A stretch of DNA of 64,000 bases from JALZUE01 sp051251725 (lineage in GTDB: Bacteria; Pseudomonadota; Gammaproteobacteria; Enterobacterales; Alteromonadaceae): assembly GCA_051251725.1 (NCBI GenBank), contig JBPOFN010000021.1, positions 12,500 to 76,499 of the forward strand. The letters run 5' to 3'. Both the position numbers and the translations under genes were made by a program. Positions 34,802-44,900 of this stretch are shown here, one piece after another. The notes below the pieces were generated by a model. That model saw only the letters and a program-made list of their open reading frames with translations, was not told the DNA's origin and searched no databases. Numbering within the stretch: the first letter of the stretch is position 1; the number at the start of each line of letters is the position of its first letter.

Positions 34802-36148
34802 TTACGAAAACAAACAATCGTGTAGTTGTTCAACAACTGAATTTGCTTCACTTTCATCAACTAAAAAGCATAAGTTGTTTTCACTGGCGCCATGACAAAT
34901 CATGCGCACATTAAAATTAGTTAGGTTGTTAAAAATAGTACGACCTATGCCTTTAGTTAAATGCATGTCGTTACCAATAACGGCCACTAATGATAAACCG
35001 TGCTCAACGGTTACCTCACATAACTGTTCTAACTCTCCAACAACTTGGCCGGTGATTAACGATTGAGTCGAACCGGTTGGGTTATCAAAGGTTAAAGCAA
35101 CACTAATCTCACTGGTAGTAATTAGATCAACACTTAATTCATGTTTGGCAAGAATAGCAAAAACTTTCGCCAAAAAACCGCTGGCATGTAACATTGCTGG
35201 GCTTTTTACTGTTACTAACGTTTGCTCGCGACGTAAGGCAATTGAGCGATACGTAGGGTTTGACTCAACACTTTGCTGAATACGCGTACCACCAACATCC
35301 GGCTCTTTACTAGAACCAACAAATACGGGGATGTTTTGACGCATCGCAGGGATAAGCGTCGCAGGGTGTAAAATTTTTGCGCCAAATGTTGCCATTTCAG
35401 CGGCTTCATCAAAGCTAATTTCTGGAATTGGTCGCGCTTTGGCAGTAATACGTGGATCAGTTGTGAAAATACCAACAACATCCGTCCAAATAGCTAAATT
35501 ATCTGCATCTAATGCTTCGGCTAATATTGCGGCACTATAATCAGAGCCGCCGCGACCTAAGGTAGTCGTATTTCCTAAGCCGTCTTGGCCAATAAAACCT
35601 TGAGTAACAATTACTTTATTTGTTAATAATGGTTTTAATACTGTTTGTGCTTGTGCTCTAACTTGGTCTAAATCAACCGCTGCAGCGCCATATAAACTGT
35701 TGGTTTTCATCACTTGGCGGACATCAAATTGCTCACCATTAACACCAACACTTTGTAATACTTGTGCAAAAATACGTGAACTGAATTGCTCACCAAACGA
35801 CAAAATACTATCAGCAGTTTTTAAGGTATGATTTTCAGCTTGTTGCGCCGCTAAATTGGCTAATTCTGATAACAAGTCATTCACTACAACATTGATCTCA
35901 TCTTCTACCGATAAGTGTTGAGTGATATTTAATTGAATATCGCGAATACTGGTAATAATGTCTAATTGCTCTGGCGCAGGAACATCTGCTTGGCTTAATC
36001 GTACTAATAAGTTGGTAACACCTGAACTTGCTGAGACAGCAACTAAGCGATTACTTGGATTATTTTTGATGATTTGTGCACAACGTAACATTGCTTCGTG
36101 ATCAGCAACGCTGGTTCCGCCAAATTTGGCAACAGTTAATGTAGACAT
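34802..36148 (-). CDS. lysC: Lysine-sensitive aspartate kinase LysC
   Basis: Aspartokinase phosphorylates aspartate, the first step toward lysine, threonine and methionine. The 448 residues are of the monofunctional AKIII type: KFGGTSV at 8-14, the catalytic region with FGEQFSSRIFAQ and TLGRGGSDYSAA, and two C-terminal ACT domains (SIALRREQTLVTVKSPAML, GRTIFNNLTNFNVRMICHG). Unlike ThrA or MetL there is no homoserine dehydrogenase part. It is controlled by a lysine riboswitch upstream, so LysC is the lysine-regulated isoform. A GGGAGA ribosome-binding site lies just before the ATG. It is a single gene with its own terminator. Confidence 0.95.
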   Translation of the reverse strand: MSTLTVAKFGGTSVADHEAMLRCAQIIKNNPSNRLVAVSASSGVTNLLVRLSQADVPAPEQLDIITSIRDIQLNITQHLSVEDEINVVVNDLLSELANLAAQQAENHTLKTADSILSFGEQFSSRIFAQVLQSVGVNGEQFDVRQVMKTNSLYGAAAVDLDQVRAQAQTVLKPLLTNKVIVTQGFIGQDGLGNTTTLGRGGSDYSAAILAEALDADNLAIWTDVVGIFTTDPRITAKARPIPEISFDEAAEMATFGAKILHPATLIPAMRQNIPVFVGSSKEPDVGGTRIQQSVESNPTYRSIALRREQTLVTVKSPAMLHASGFLAKVFAILAKHELSVDLITTSEISVALTFDNPTGSTQSLITGQVVGELEQLCEVTVEHGLSLVAVIGNDMHLTKGIGRTIFNNLTNFNVRMICHGASENNLCFLVDESEANSVVEQLHDCLFS

Positions 36149-36251
36149 AAAGGGTCTCCCTATTTTAGCTAACGCTAAGTAAAATTAAGGAAGAGCATGA
36201 CTGAGCAGTTGAACGGAGGAAGAGTTTCACACCGAAACAAAACAATTTCAG

Positions 36252-36432
36252 CCAGAAGCTCTCCACCTTGGTGAATGACATTGCATTCACGGTGACAGTT
36301 GTAAGGATTCAGCCTTAACAACCGAGTTATACATGCCACAAGTGTATAACCCTCGGCGAAAAACTCCCTAGGAAATGGTCGTTGGAATTGCGGTTCCTTA
36401 CATTTCTTACCTAGTTTTCGCACCTCTTCTGG
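36252..36432 (-). promoter_or_regulatory. Lysine riboswitch (L box) upstream of lysC
   Basis: The leader read toward lysC contains the L-box core elements in order: CCAGAAGAGGTGCG, CGCCGAGG, GGCTGAATCC with the complementary run TTGTCACC, and GGTGGAGCTTCTGG at the end. P1 is formed by CCAGAAG at the 5' end and CTTCTGG at 36252-36258. This pattern is the same as the E. coli lysC leader. About 100 nt lie between the aptamer and the ATG of lysC; no strong Rho-independent terminator is visible there, so control by ribosome-binding-site sequestration, as in E. coli, is more likely. An apparent 82-residue open frame in the same stretch is an artefact of the RNA. Confidence 0.93.
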
Positions 36433-36628
36433 TGTTGGTTAAATTAGAGTAAAGTATCTAAATTAACCAACGGCGTTATTAAACACCAATCATTAATTAA
36501 ATGCAATGAATTAATTTAGAATTTAGTTTAGGTGTTAGGAATCTTCATTATTTCAATGATCTTTATTTGTTCGCTTGTTATAGTCGCCAGCATAAATTTT
36601 ATCAATATTGCCCAGCGAAACTTTCAAC

Positions 36629-37489
36629 ATGGATCTTTTTTTCTTAAAAAAATTATTGAGCTTTTTCTTAATGCCCTTAAGCTTAATAATTATCTTCCTT
36701 TGCTTAGCTATTATTTTTCATAAAAGAAATTCAAAACTTAGCTTTCGTTATTTAATTATTGGCACCGTTTTATTAGTAATTACCACTCTTCCTCCCATTT
36801 CCGATTCGCTAATGGAATCATTAGAAAATAATTATCCTGCTTATACTAAATCTAACGACGATATTGATTATATCGTCGTATTAGGTTGCTATCACTATAG
36901 TGATGACCGTTTGCCTGCCACTATGCAGCTTAAAACATGTTCATTACAACGCTTGGTTGAGGCTGTACGAATTGCTAACCTACACCCCAATGCACTTATT
37001 ATTATGTCCGGTGCTGCAGGGCATAACCCAGAATCAAACGCAGAAAAAATGAAAGAAGCGGCAGTAATCTTAGGTGTGGCTGATGAGCGAATTTTAACTG
37101 AAAACTTCCCCAAGGATACACAAGAAGAGGCTGAGTTAATTTCGCCACGTATTAAAGGCAGCAAAGTTGTATTAATCACCAATGCTGATCATATGTTACG
37201 TTCTATCAATTATTTTAAGCACGAAGGTATCAACGCTATCCCAGCTCCAGCAAGCTATTGGGTTAAGGGTAACGTTAACGTGAAAGGATTTAGCTGGAAC
37301 TATTATACCCCTCACAGCAAAACATTAGAACAAACCACCATTTATTGGTACGAATCTTTAGGCTTAATCGCCCAGTGGTTTAATCACCTTTTTAGTGAAA
37401 ATAAAATTGAGCCTAAAGGGCAAAACATAAAAGAAAATGAAATAACTAAAAAAGTACATAGTGAAAAAGAAAGTGAAAAAGGAACATAA
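36629..37489 (+). CDS. elyC: ElyC (YcbC) envelope biogenesis protein, DUF218 domain
   Basis: ElyC is an inner-membrane protein needed for peptidoglycan and envelope stability in E. coli. The 286 residues begin with two transmembrane helices (about 5-30 and 38-58), then a periplasmic DUF218 domain opening DIDYIVVLGCYHY, with LIIMSGAAGHNPES and PKDTQEEAELI and LITNADHMLRSINYFKHEGI. The layout matches ElyC rather than SanA or YdcF in having two membrane helices. The extra acidic/lysine-rich tail of about 25 residues is not in the E. coli protein. I start at ATG 36629; a TTG at 36608 is in the same frame but less likely. It is convergent with the Nif3-like gene, with a perfect hairpin between them. 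Confidence 0.88.
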   Translation: MDLFFLKKLLSFFLMPLSLIIIFLCLAIIFHKRNSKLSFRYLIIGTVLLVITTLPPISDSLMESLENNYPAYTKSNDDIDYIVVLGCYHYSDDRLPATMQLKTCSLQRLVEAVRIANLHPNALIIMSGAAGHNPESNAEKMKEAAVILGVADERILTENFPKDTQEEAELISPRIKGSKVVLITNADHMLRSINYFKHEGINAIPAPASYWVKGNVNVKGFSWNYYTPHSKTLEQTTIYWYESLGLIAQWFNHLFSENKIEPKGQNIKENEITKKVHSEKESEKGT

Positions 37490-37606
37490 AAATAGATAAT
37501 AAGCACTAAGCAAGCTCAGTTCCGCTTAAATTATCATTATAAAACAAATGATTATAAATCCCATCAAACCGAGTTGAGGTTAAATAAACACTAAAATTAG
37601 CCCTGC

Positions 37607-37638
37607 CAGTACAGTAACGTTTAAGCGTTACTGTACTG
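37607..37638. repeat. Perfect 13-bp stem hairpin between elyC and the Nif3-like gene
   Basis: CAGTACAGTAACG at 37607-37619 pairs perfectly with CGTTACTGTACTG at 37626-37638 over a TTTAAG loop. No T-tract follows in either direction. It lies between two convergent genes and could act as a terminator or transcript end protector. Confidence 0.65.
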
Positions 37639-37764
37639 CTTAGCCGAGACTTATGAACCAATGCATCTTAGCTAAGAGTTATTACTGCTAAACTCTTAAG
37701 CTTAAATTATGGCTAAGCTCATGTTTATGTTTATCTGCATAGTAATAATTAGCGTCAGTAGTTA

Positions 37765-38553
37765 TCAAACCGGATTATCAATATCAATAAACTTAACCTC
37801 AAGGGCAAACTGCTCGGCTAAATGCTCGCCTAACGCTTTTACGCCATAACGCTCAGTTGCATGATGCCCAGCTGCAAAAAAATGAATATCAAGTTCACGC
37901 GCACTATGGGTGGTTTGCTCTGATGCTTCACCACTAATAAAAGCATCAATACCTTGAGCCGCAGCTAAATCAATATAGCCTTGCCCCCCACCAGTACACC
38001 AAGCTACTGTTTTAATCAAACCGTTACTCGCACTTGAAAGATGAAGGCTTTGACGTTGCAACTTATTACTAAGCAATTGATTAAATGCATCTGCGCTCAG
38101 CGCTTTACTCAACTCCCCTTTTACCACCACTGAAAAAGGATTATTTTCTTCAACTAAGCCGGTAACTTTAATGCCCAATAATTTCGCTAGTTGAGCATTA
38201 TTGCCAAGTTCAGGGTGCACATCTAACGGCAAGTGATAGGCTAACAAACTAATATTATGATCAAGTAGCGCTTTAATACGGTGATATTTCATGCCGGTAA
38301 TGACAGGCGCTTCATTTTTCCAAAAATAACCATGATGAACCAATAAAGCATCAGCTCCTTCGGCGATAGCAGCGTCGATTAACGCTTGTGATGCGGTAAC
38401 TCCGGTGACAATTTTTTTAATCTCATTTTTGCCTTGAACTTGCAGGCCATTCGGGCAGAAGTCTTTAATTAACTGCGGGCTTAATAATTCGGCTAAGTAA
38501 TTTTCTAGTGATGATAGTTGCAAAATGGTTCTCGTCACGTTGTTAACATTCAA
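37765..38553 (-). CDS. Nif3-like dinuclear metal-centre protein (YbgI/GTP cyclohydrolase-I-type 2)
   Basis: A hexameric Nif3/YbgI family protein of 262 residues, with metal-binding motifs VHHGYFWKNE (HHG) and HPELGNNAQLAKLLGI, and CTGGGQGYI, then SGEASEQTTHSARE and FFAAGHHATERYG (the last histidines and glutamate complete the two-metal site). E. coli YbgI is collinear. The biochemical function is unsettled. It begins at TTG 38553, the first in-frame start; the next, a GTG 15 bp further in, is also possible. Its start is 71 bp from astE, in the same direction, so they may form one unit. Confidence 0.88.
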   Translation of the reverse strand: MNVNNVTRTILQLSSLENYLAELLSPQLIKDFCPNGLQVQGKNEIKKIVTGVTASQALIDAAIAEGADALLVHHGYFWKNEAPVITGMKYHRIKALLDHNISLLAYHLPLDVHPELGNNAQLAKLLGIKVTGLVEENNPFSVVVKGELSKALSADAFNQLLSNKLQRQSLHLSSASNGLIKTVAWCTGGGQGYIDLAAAQGIDAFISGEASEQTTHSARELDIHFFAAGHHATERYGVKALGEHLAEQFALEVKFIDIDNPV

Positions 38554-38623
38554 AAAAGAATATTAACATTTTCAATTTGAATGTTTTAACAAAATACTAT
38601 TTTTTTAATCGAGCTGCCGGTTG

Positions 38624-39769
38624 TTACGTTTTAATCGGCTTAACCAGTAATAACGCCCGTTGCCCTATTGGCACCTTAGCATTAGGAAATAACACCGCTT
38701 CTTCATCGTCGGCACTTATAAAAACACCGTCACCGTCAGTAGCTAATTTTGTACCTTTTTTAAAGGCGGTGAAATTGGCAATATCATCAGCAAAATGAAA
38801 GCTAAAATTAGCAGATTGTTTATCAAGCCGGCGGGAAATTTCAAATAACTTTAAAGTATTGGTTGGTGTGGCAACTAAGCTTGGTATGACAAACTCAGTA
38901 TTGGATAATAATCCACGCAACAACTGGCTAAATCCGGCAACATCGGCTAAATCATTCTCGCCAAAAGCTTTAGCTTTACCAAGCTCTACAGTAAAAGAAT
39001 TAGCGTGAAATTGCACCGACGAAAAATAGCTAAACGTGGCGGTTGGCGCATTAGCAAACAACACCGCATCAATGCCGCTATAATTAAGTAGGTCTAATTG
39101 TTGTGGTGGGCAGACAGCGCCGTGTAAAAAAGGACAGATAGCAAATTTCGGATATTTTGACGCCCGAATAGCAGCATGCAGATCATAATGATAACGGTTG
39201 CTTATTTGCTGATTAATCACACCACTAGTATTATCGGCAAGGTTAGCTTTGACAGTCGCATGAGTATTAATTGTATTATTAGCGTGGTTAGCATGGCGAT
39301 AAAAGGCAAATAACGCCCCTTCTAGTACTTTAGCGCGTTTACGTTCAAAATTAATAATGCCTTCATTTAACAAATAAGCACCGCTGAATAAACTATTGAG
39401 GTTTTCTTCAACAAAGCGCTGATTTAAATTAATAGCCGCCGGATTCCCAATAATAAACATCACTCGATGTTTTAACGCTATTTGTCCTAGAATTAGTTGT
39501 TGAATTAAATCGCCACACAACTCAATTGGTGCGGTTTCATTACCATGAAGACCTGATGACAAGACAATATCTTTAGTAACGATTGATAAGGCTAAATTGA
39601 CCGGTTCGAAGATAATAATACCAGTATCGTAAACCGTAACGTTTAATACTTGCTGCTCTGGCGCTGTGACCTGAAAATCAAAAGGCGGTAGCGCCCATTC
39701 ATGGCTTAATGTCAGCGCGAGAAAGTCACCGTCTACCATCAGTTGTTGTTTAAAGTCTGGCATTGACAC
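38624..39769 (-). CDS. astE: Succinylglutamate desuccinylase AstE
   Basis: AstE catalyses the last step of the arginine succinyltransferase pathway, giving glutamate and succinate. It is a zinc carboxypeptidase-like protein, with the zinc ligands in SSGLHGNETAP (H75, E78) and a third in the YDLHAAIR block. The end carries the succinylglutamate desuccinylase blocks. The 381 residues are about 60 longer than the E. coli protein; the extra includes an asparagine- and threonine-rich insertion near residues 170-200 (HANNTINTHATVKANLADN) that is likely disordered. Other ast genes are not in the window. Confidence 0.9.
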   Translation of the reverse strand: MSMPDFKQQLMVDGDFLALTLSHEWALPPFDFQVTAPEQQVLNVTVYDTGIIIFEPVNLALSIVTKDIVLSSGLHGNETAPIELCGDLIQQLILGQIALKHRVMFIIGNPAAINLNQRFVEENLNSLFSGAYLLNEGIINFERKRAKVLEGALFAFYRHANHANNTINTHATVKANLADNTSGVINQQISNRYHYDLHAAIRASKYPKFAICPFLHGAVCPPQQLDLLNYSGIDAVLFANAPTATFSYFSSVQFHANSFTVELGKAKAFGENDLADVAGFSQLLRGLLSNTEFVIPSLVATPTNTLKLFEISRRLDKQSANFSFHFADDIANFTAFKKGTKLATDGDGVFISADDEEAVLFPNAKVPIGQRALLLVKPIKT

Positions 39770-39960
39770 TTGCTCCTGATAAACACATTAAGTATTAAAT
39801 AGTTACGGTGCTAACTTTGTAATTAATACTGCCCTGTAATAATGAAAAACTAACTTACTGATTTAAGGTTAGTGTAAATTTAATCAATCCCCATAGTTAA
39901 CCGAACTAAATATCTAAAAAAATAATAAAAATCCCCCCTCAGAACGAAACACTAAAAGCA

Positions 39961-39992
39961 AAAAAGCCAGTTTATTAATAAACTGGCTTTTT
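39961..39992. terminator. Perfect 32-bp palindromic terminator after glnS
   Basis: AAAAAGCCAGTTTATT and AATAAACTGGCTTTTT form a complete palindrome, with A and T runs at its edges. It lies in the 331-bp gap 39770-40100 between glnS and astE, which holds no gene. On the minus strand it follows glnS. Confidence 0.88.
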
Positions 39993-40100
39993 AGTTCTTA
40001 GCTTAAGAGCTTCATCAACAACTACATTAAACTTCAATCGGATAGCTAATAACTCGGTAAGTCACTACTAGTAACGCAAGTACTGCCCCACCGGTTAAGC

Positions 40101-41771
40101 TTAACCTGATATTTTCGCCCACGTGTCACGTAAACCAACCGTGCGGTTAAACACCAGTTTGCCTGCAACAGCATCTTTATTATCTAAACAAAAATAGCCT
40201 TGACGTTCAAACTGAAAAGCGACTTCCGGCTTTGCATTTGCTAAATACGGTTCAACTTTCGCACCTGAGATAGTAATTAACGACTCAGGGTTGATCACAC
40301 TATGAAAGTCTTCCGCTGCAGCAGGGTTTGCGACAGTAAATAATCGGTCATACAAGCGGATTTCAGCATCTAAGCTTTGCTCGGCACTTACCCAATGAAT
40401 CACGCCTTTTGGCTTAGTGCCATCAGTTGGATTTTTACCTAAAGTTTCAGGATCATAAGTACAATAAACCGTCGTAACATTGCCATCGACGTCTTTATCA
40501 CAACGGGTTGCGGTAACAACATAAGCACCACGTAAACGAACCGCTTTATCTAACACTAAACGCTTATATTTTTTATTCGCTTCTTCACGAAAGTCTTCTG
40601 CTTCAATATAAAGTTCTTTGCTAAATGGCACAATACGCTCACCTTGAGACTCATCACTTGGATGATTCTTCACAGTTAACTCTTCTACTTGCGCACTATC
40701 GTAGTTTTCAATCACTAATTTAATCGGATCTAATACCGCCATTGCTCTCGGCGCATTATCATTAAGATCTTCACGAATACAAGCTTCTAACACGCCCATT
40801 TCAACCGTGTTATCCATTTTAGTGACACCGATACGTTTCGCAAATTCACGCAACGAACCAGGGGTATAACCACGACGTTTAAATGCAGCAATCGTTGGCA
40901 TACGCGGATCATCCCAACCATTAACTAGCTTTTCTGATACTAGGTCATGCAACTTACGTTTACTCATCACCGTATATTCAAGGTTTAAACGAGAGAATTC
41001 ATACTGGCGCGGCTGTACTGCAATAGAAATATTATCAATAACCCAATCATATAAACGGCGGTTATCTTGGAATTCTAACGTACATAATGAGTGAGTTACC
41101 CCTTCGATCGCATCAGAAATACAATGGGTAAAATCATACATTGGATAAATACACCACTTATCACCGGTTTGATGGTGATGGGCAAACTTAACACGATAAA
41201 TGATCGGGTCACGCAAACACATAAAACTTGACGTCATATCAATTTTAGCGCGCAGCGAACATTCACCTTCTTTAAAGTCGCCATTTTTCATTTTTTCAAA
41301 TAAGGCTAAATTTTCCGCCACTGAGGTGTCACGGTATGGGCTGTTTTTACCTGGCGCTTTTAACGTACCGCGATACTCGCGTGTTTCTTCACCATTTAAA
41401 AAACAGACGTAAGCTAAACCTTTTTCGATTAACTCAACAGCATAACCATAAAGCTTATCAAAATAATTTGATGAATATTGAATATCACCTGCCCACTCAA
41501 AACCCAGCCACTTTACGTCGGCTTGAATCGAGTTAACATAATCAATATCTTCTTTTTCAGGGTTAGTGTCGTCAAAACGTAAGTTACATTTACCTTGGTA
41601 ATCTTGCGCAATACCAAAGTTTAAACAAATCGATTTTGCATGACCAATATGTAAATAACCATTGGGTTCAGGCGGAAAACGAGTCTGAACGCCACTGTGT
41701 TTGCCGCTTTCAAGATCAGCATCAATAATTTGGCGAATAAAATTGCTTGGACGGTTTTCAACTTCCGACAT
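40101..41771 (-). CDS. glnS: Glutaminyl-tRNA synthetase GlnS
   Basis: The class I aminoacyl-tRNA synthetase charging tRNA-Gln. The 556 residues match the E. coli length (about 554). The HIGH motif is present in PNGYLHIGHAKSI, and the KMSKS equivalent is VMSKRKL; the other blocks are DDTNPEKEDIDYVNSI, and YPMYDFTHCISDAIE. The C-terminal tRNA anticodon-binding barrels follow. I chose ATG 41771 (MSEVENRPSNFIRQII) since it begins at the conserved site; an upstream in-frame start would add 15 hydrophobic residues, which is unlikely. A terminator lies after the stop. Confidence 0.97.
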   Translation of the reverse strand: MSEVENRPSNFIRQIIDADLESGKHSGVQTRFPPEPNGYLHIGHAKSICLNFGIAQDYQGKCNLRFDDTNPEKEDIDYVNSIQADVKWLGFEWAGDIQYSSNYFDKLYGYAVELIEKGLAYVCFLNGEETREYRGTLKAPGKNSPYRDTSVAENLALFEKMKNGDFKEGECSLRAKIDMTSSFMCLRDPIIYRVKFAHHHQTGDKWCIYPMYDFTHCISDAIEGVTHSLCTLEFQDNRRLYDWVIDNISIAVQPRQYEFSRLNLEYTVMSKRKLHDLVSEKLVNGWDDPRMPTIAAFKRRGYTPGSLREFAKRIGVTKMDNTVEMGVLEACIREDLNDNAPRAMAVLDPIKLVIENYDSAQVEELTVKNHPSDESQGERIVPFSKELYIEAEDFREEANKKYKRLVLDKAVRLRGAYVVTATRCDKDVDGNVTTVYCTYDPETLGKNPTDGTKPKGVIHWVSAEQSLDAEIRLYDRLFTVANPAAAEDFHSVINPESLITISGAKVEPYLANAKPEVAFQFERQGYFCLDNKDAVAGKLVFNRTVGLRDTWAKISG

Positions 41772-41914
41772 CCAGAGAACCTCTAAAAAAGATAAGAAAA
41801 AAAGTTTGAGCGGCATTATAGCAACAGATACCAGCGTCGAATAGCCGCTAAGTCATTATTTTATTGGTGGTAAAGTATAAAGGGCATTTACTGATAAAAT
41901 GCCCGGGTTAATTA

Positions 41915-44900
41915 TCAAGCCGCAGGCTCTGAAATTGGCTTGTTTAGCGCAGACTTTTCTGGGTAATTTACCCCACCATTTGTCAAGCTGCTAGGCTGAT
42001 TTATTGCGACCATTGGCGCTATTGGTTCAACACCATTATCGCTTGCTAGTGGCTCGCCAAGCTCTGCCTTCACCTTAATCTTGTCTTTATTAAAAACAAT
42101 ATATAACGCGGGTAAAAATAATAAACAAATAAAGGTGGTAAATAAAATACCAAAACCTAATGAAACTGCCATCGGCACCACAAACTGTGCTTGGCGCGAA
42201 GTTTCAAAAACCATCGGCGCTAAACCGCCAAAGGTCGTTAAGGTGGTTAAAATTATCGGTCTAAAGCGGCGCTGACAGGCTAAAATTATTGCTTGCAGTG
42301 CTTGCGCTCCTTTTTCCCGTTGCTGATTAGCATATTCCACTAAAATCAAACTGTCATTAACAACGACACCGGCTAGCGCCAGCATCCCCATTAAACTAAC
42401 AACACTTAGGCCATAACCTAACAACATATGCCCTAAAATTGCGCCAACTGCGCCAAACGGGATCACCGCCATAATTAATAACGGCTGGCCGTAACTTTTA
42501 AACGCTATCGCTAAGAGAATATAAATAGCGGTTAACGCAAAACCAGTACCAAGTTCTAAACTTGAAACACTTTCAGCAATTTCTTCCTGTTCACCACCAA
42601 ACGAAATTATTAAGCCTGGGTAGCGCCCTTGTAGTTCAGAAACTAGCTCTTCTTTTACGGCTTGTTGCACCGCAGGGATCGCTTCTTCTGGTAATATTTC
42701 CGCGCCTATTTTTTCAACCCGTAATCCTTTTTGGCGCACGATACGTGCTGGCGCATAAATTTTCTCAATATTGGCAACAGTGCCCAGCGGCGCATAACCA
42801 CCGCCTTGGGTTCGGATCATTAAATTTTCAATGTCATTGGCTTTTTCCCGCTCTTCTTTTGGTAAGCGCACTAGGGTGATTACTTCACTGCGCAGACGAT
42901 GCTGACGCTGTGCCCTTGAACCGTATAAAGATGAACGCATTTGTGAGGCAAGATCAGAAGCATCTAAACCTAAGGCGCGACCATTTTCATTTAAGGTCAA
43001 TTTCCATTGCGGTTTACCCGCTTCCATCGAATTAACTGTCGCAACCACGTTATCAATTTTATTTAAAAAGCTGATCGCATCTTTGCCCGCCGCCTGTAAT
43101 TGACTCGTGTCATTATGGCGTAATTCCATGGTCAGCGAAGCATCAGCTAATTCACTGCTACCGCGCCTTGCCCCTGAAAAACGTAATTTACCTTGACGAT
43201 TTAAATAGCCGGAGTCTTCCCGCCACCATTCTTTGATGTCATTCGAGCTAAAAGCACGTTCTTCACTTGGCACTAACAGCAGCGCCACTTCAACACCGGT
43301 ATCGGTAATTGAACTTCTTTTCGCGACCAGAATATTTTCCATCGATCTCGATTTAAGCATTTCGTCTGCGCTACTTTCTAACGCATCACGCAAAGCAATA
43401 GCCTTTTCTAACGGCTCACTTTCTGATATTTCAAAACTCGCTTTAATCCAGCGACTATCAAGCCGCGGATACAAGCTAAACCCCATTTTCCCGCTAAAAG
43501 CATGGGCGAGAACAATCAATAAAATAGCGGTACCAATACCGATAGTTAAGCTTGGCCAACGCAAACATTTTTTTAAAAATGGCGAATAAACATTAAAAAT
43601 AAAATAAGCTAATGATGCACTACAACGCTCTTGCATGGCATTAAATATTTTGGTTAAACGATTCGGATCTTTATCGTTAATATGCGCTAAATGCGCTGGC
43701 AAAATAAATAAGGCTTCAACCCATGAAATTAAAAAGCAAAGTACCACCACAACAGGGATCGCGCCAAACAGTAACTTCATGCTACCGGGCAATAATAATA
43801 GCGGTAAAAAGGCAACTATATTGGTTAAAATGGCAAAGGTCAGCGGCTTAGCCACTTCTTTAGCCCCTTGAATTGAAGCATCGACATACGACATGCCTTC
43901 TTGCACATGGGAGTAAATATTCTCGCCGGCAATAATGGCATCATCAACAACAATCCCGAGGGCGATAATAAAACCAAACATCGAGACCATATTGATTGAA
44001 ATATCAAACAGCGGCATTAATAAAATGGCGCCAAGAAATGAGCTTGGAATACCAACCACAACCCAAAATGCTAATTTGAACTTTAAAAACAAGCTCATCA
44101 CAATCAGCACCAATATTAAGCCGACAAAAGCATTACTGAGTAATAAACCTAAACGTTTTTGATAGTTAGACGCGTCATCATCCACCACAGCTAAACCTGA
44201 ATTAGGCGGTAACATGGCTTCTAATTCTGGCCACATTTCACGAATTGACTCAGCAATATCAGTTGGGCTTTGATCGCCAACCCGATAAATTTTTAAGCGC
44301 GCAGACAGTCGGCCATTATAAGTAACAATACGCCATTCATCAGCAAAACCTTCCGTGACACTGGCAATATCCCCAAGTAATAATTGATCGCCGCCATTGT
44401 TAGAAATAATAGGTACTTGCGCTAACTCTTCCGCCCAATATTTTCGCTCATCCACCGAGACTAAAATATCACCACTGGCCGCTTTTATTTTACCCGCTGA
44501 TTGCTCTAATACCCCTCTTTTAATTTCAGATGACACTTGGTTAAGTGTTAAATCATAGGCCTGCAATGTCTGCTGGGGGATCTCCACATGAATTTCTTCT
44601 TTTGGGATCCCTGACAAACTTACTTGCGTGATATACGGCGATTGTAAAATTCGGTCACGTACTTGCTCGGCTAAGCGTTTAACACTGAATTTATCAGTGT
44701 CAGCATGTACCACAATTTCCATCACGTCGAGCACCTTTTTATCAAGCTTGACTCTCGGCCTTTCCATGCCGGCAGGAAATGAGCTAATACGATTTACCGC
44801 TTGTTGCGCGTCTTGGTAAACTTTTTGGCCATTAGCATCAGCTTCTAATTCACCAGAAATACGAATATACCCAGTATGAATTGTGGCATCTACCTTTCTG

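Noticed and set aside
36175..36423. Open frame on the minus strand of 82 codons
   Set aside because: It coincides with the lysine riboswitch; the conserved bases are RNA structure and not codons.
42562..44162. Several plus-strand open frames opposite the RND pump
   Set aside because: They are antisense shadows of the long, well-conserved RND gene.
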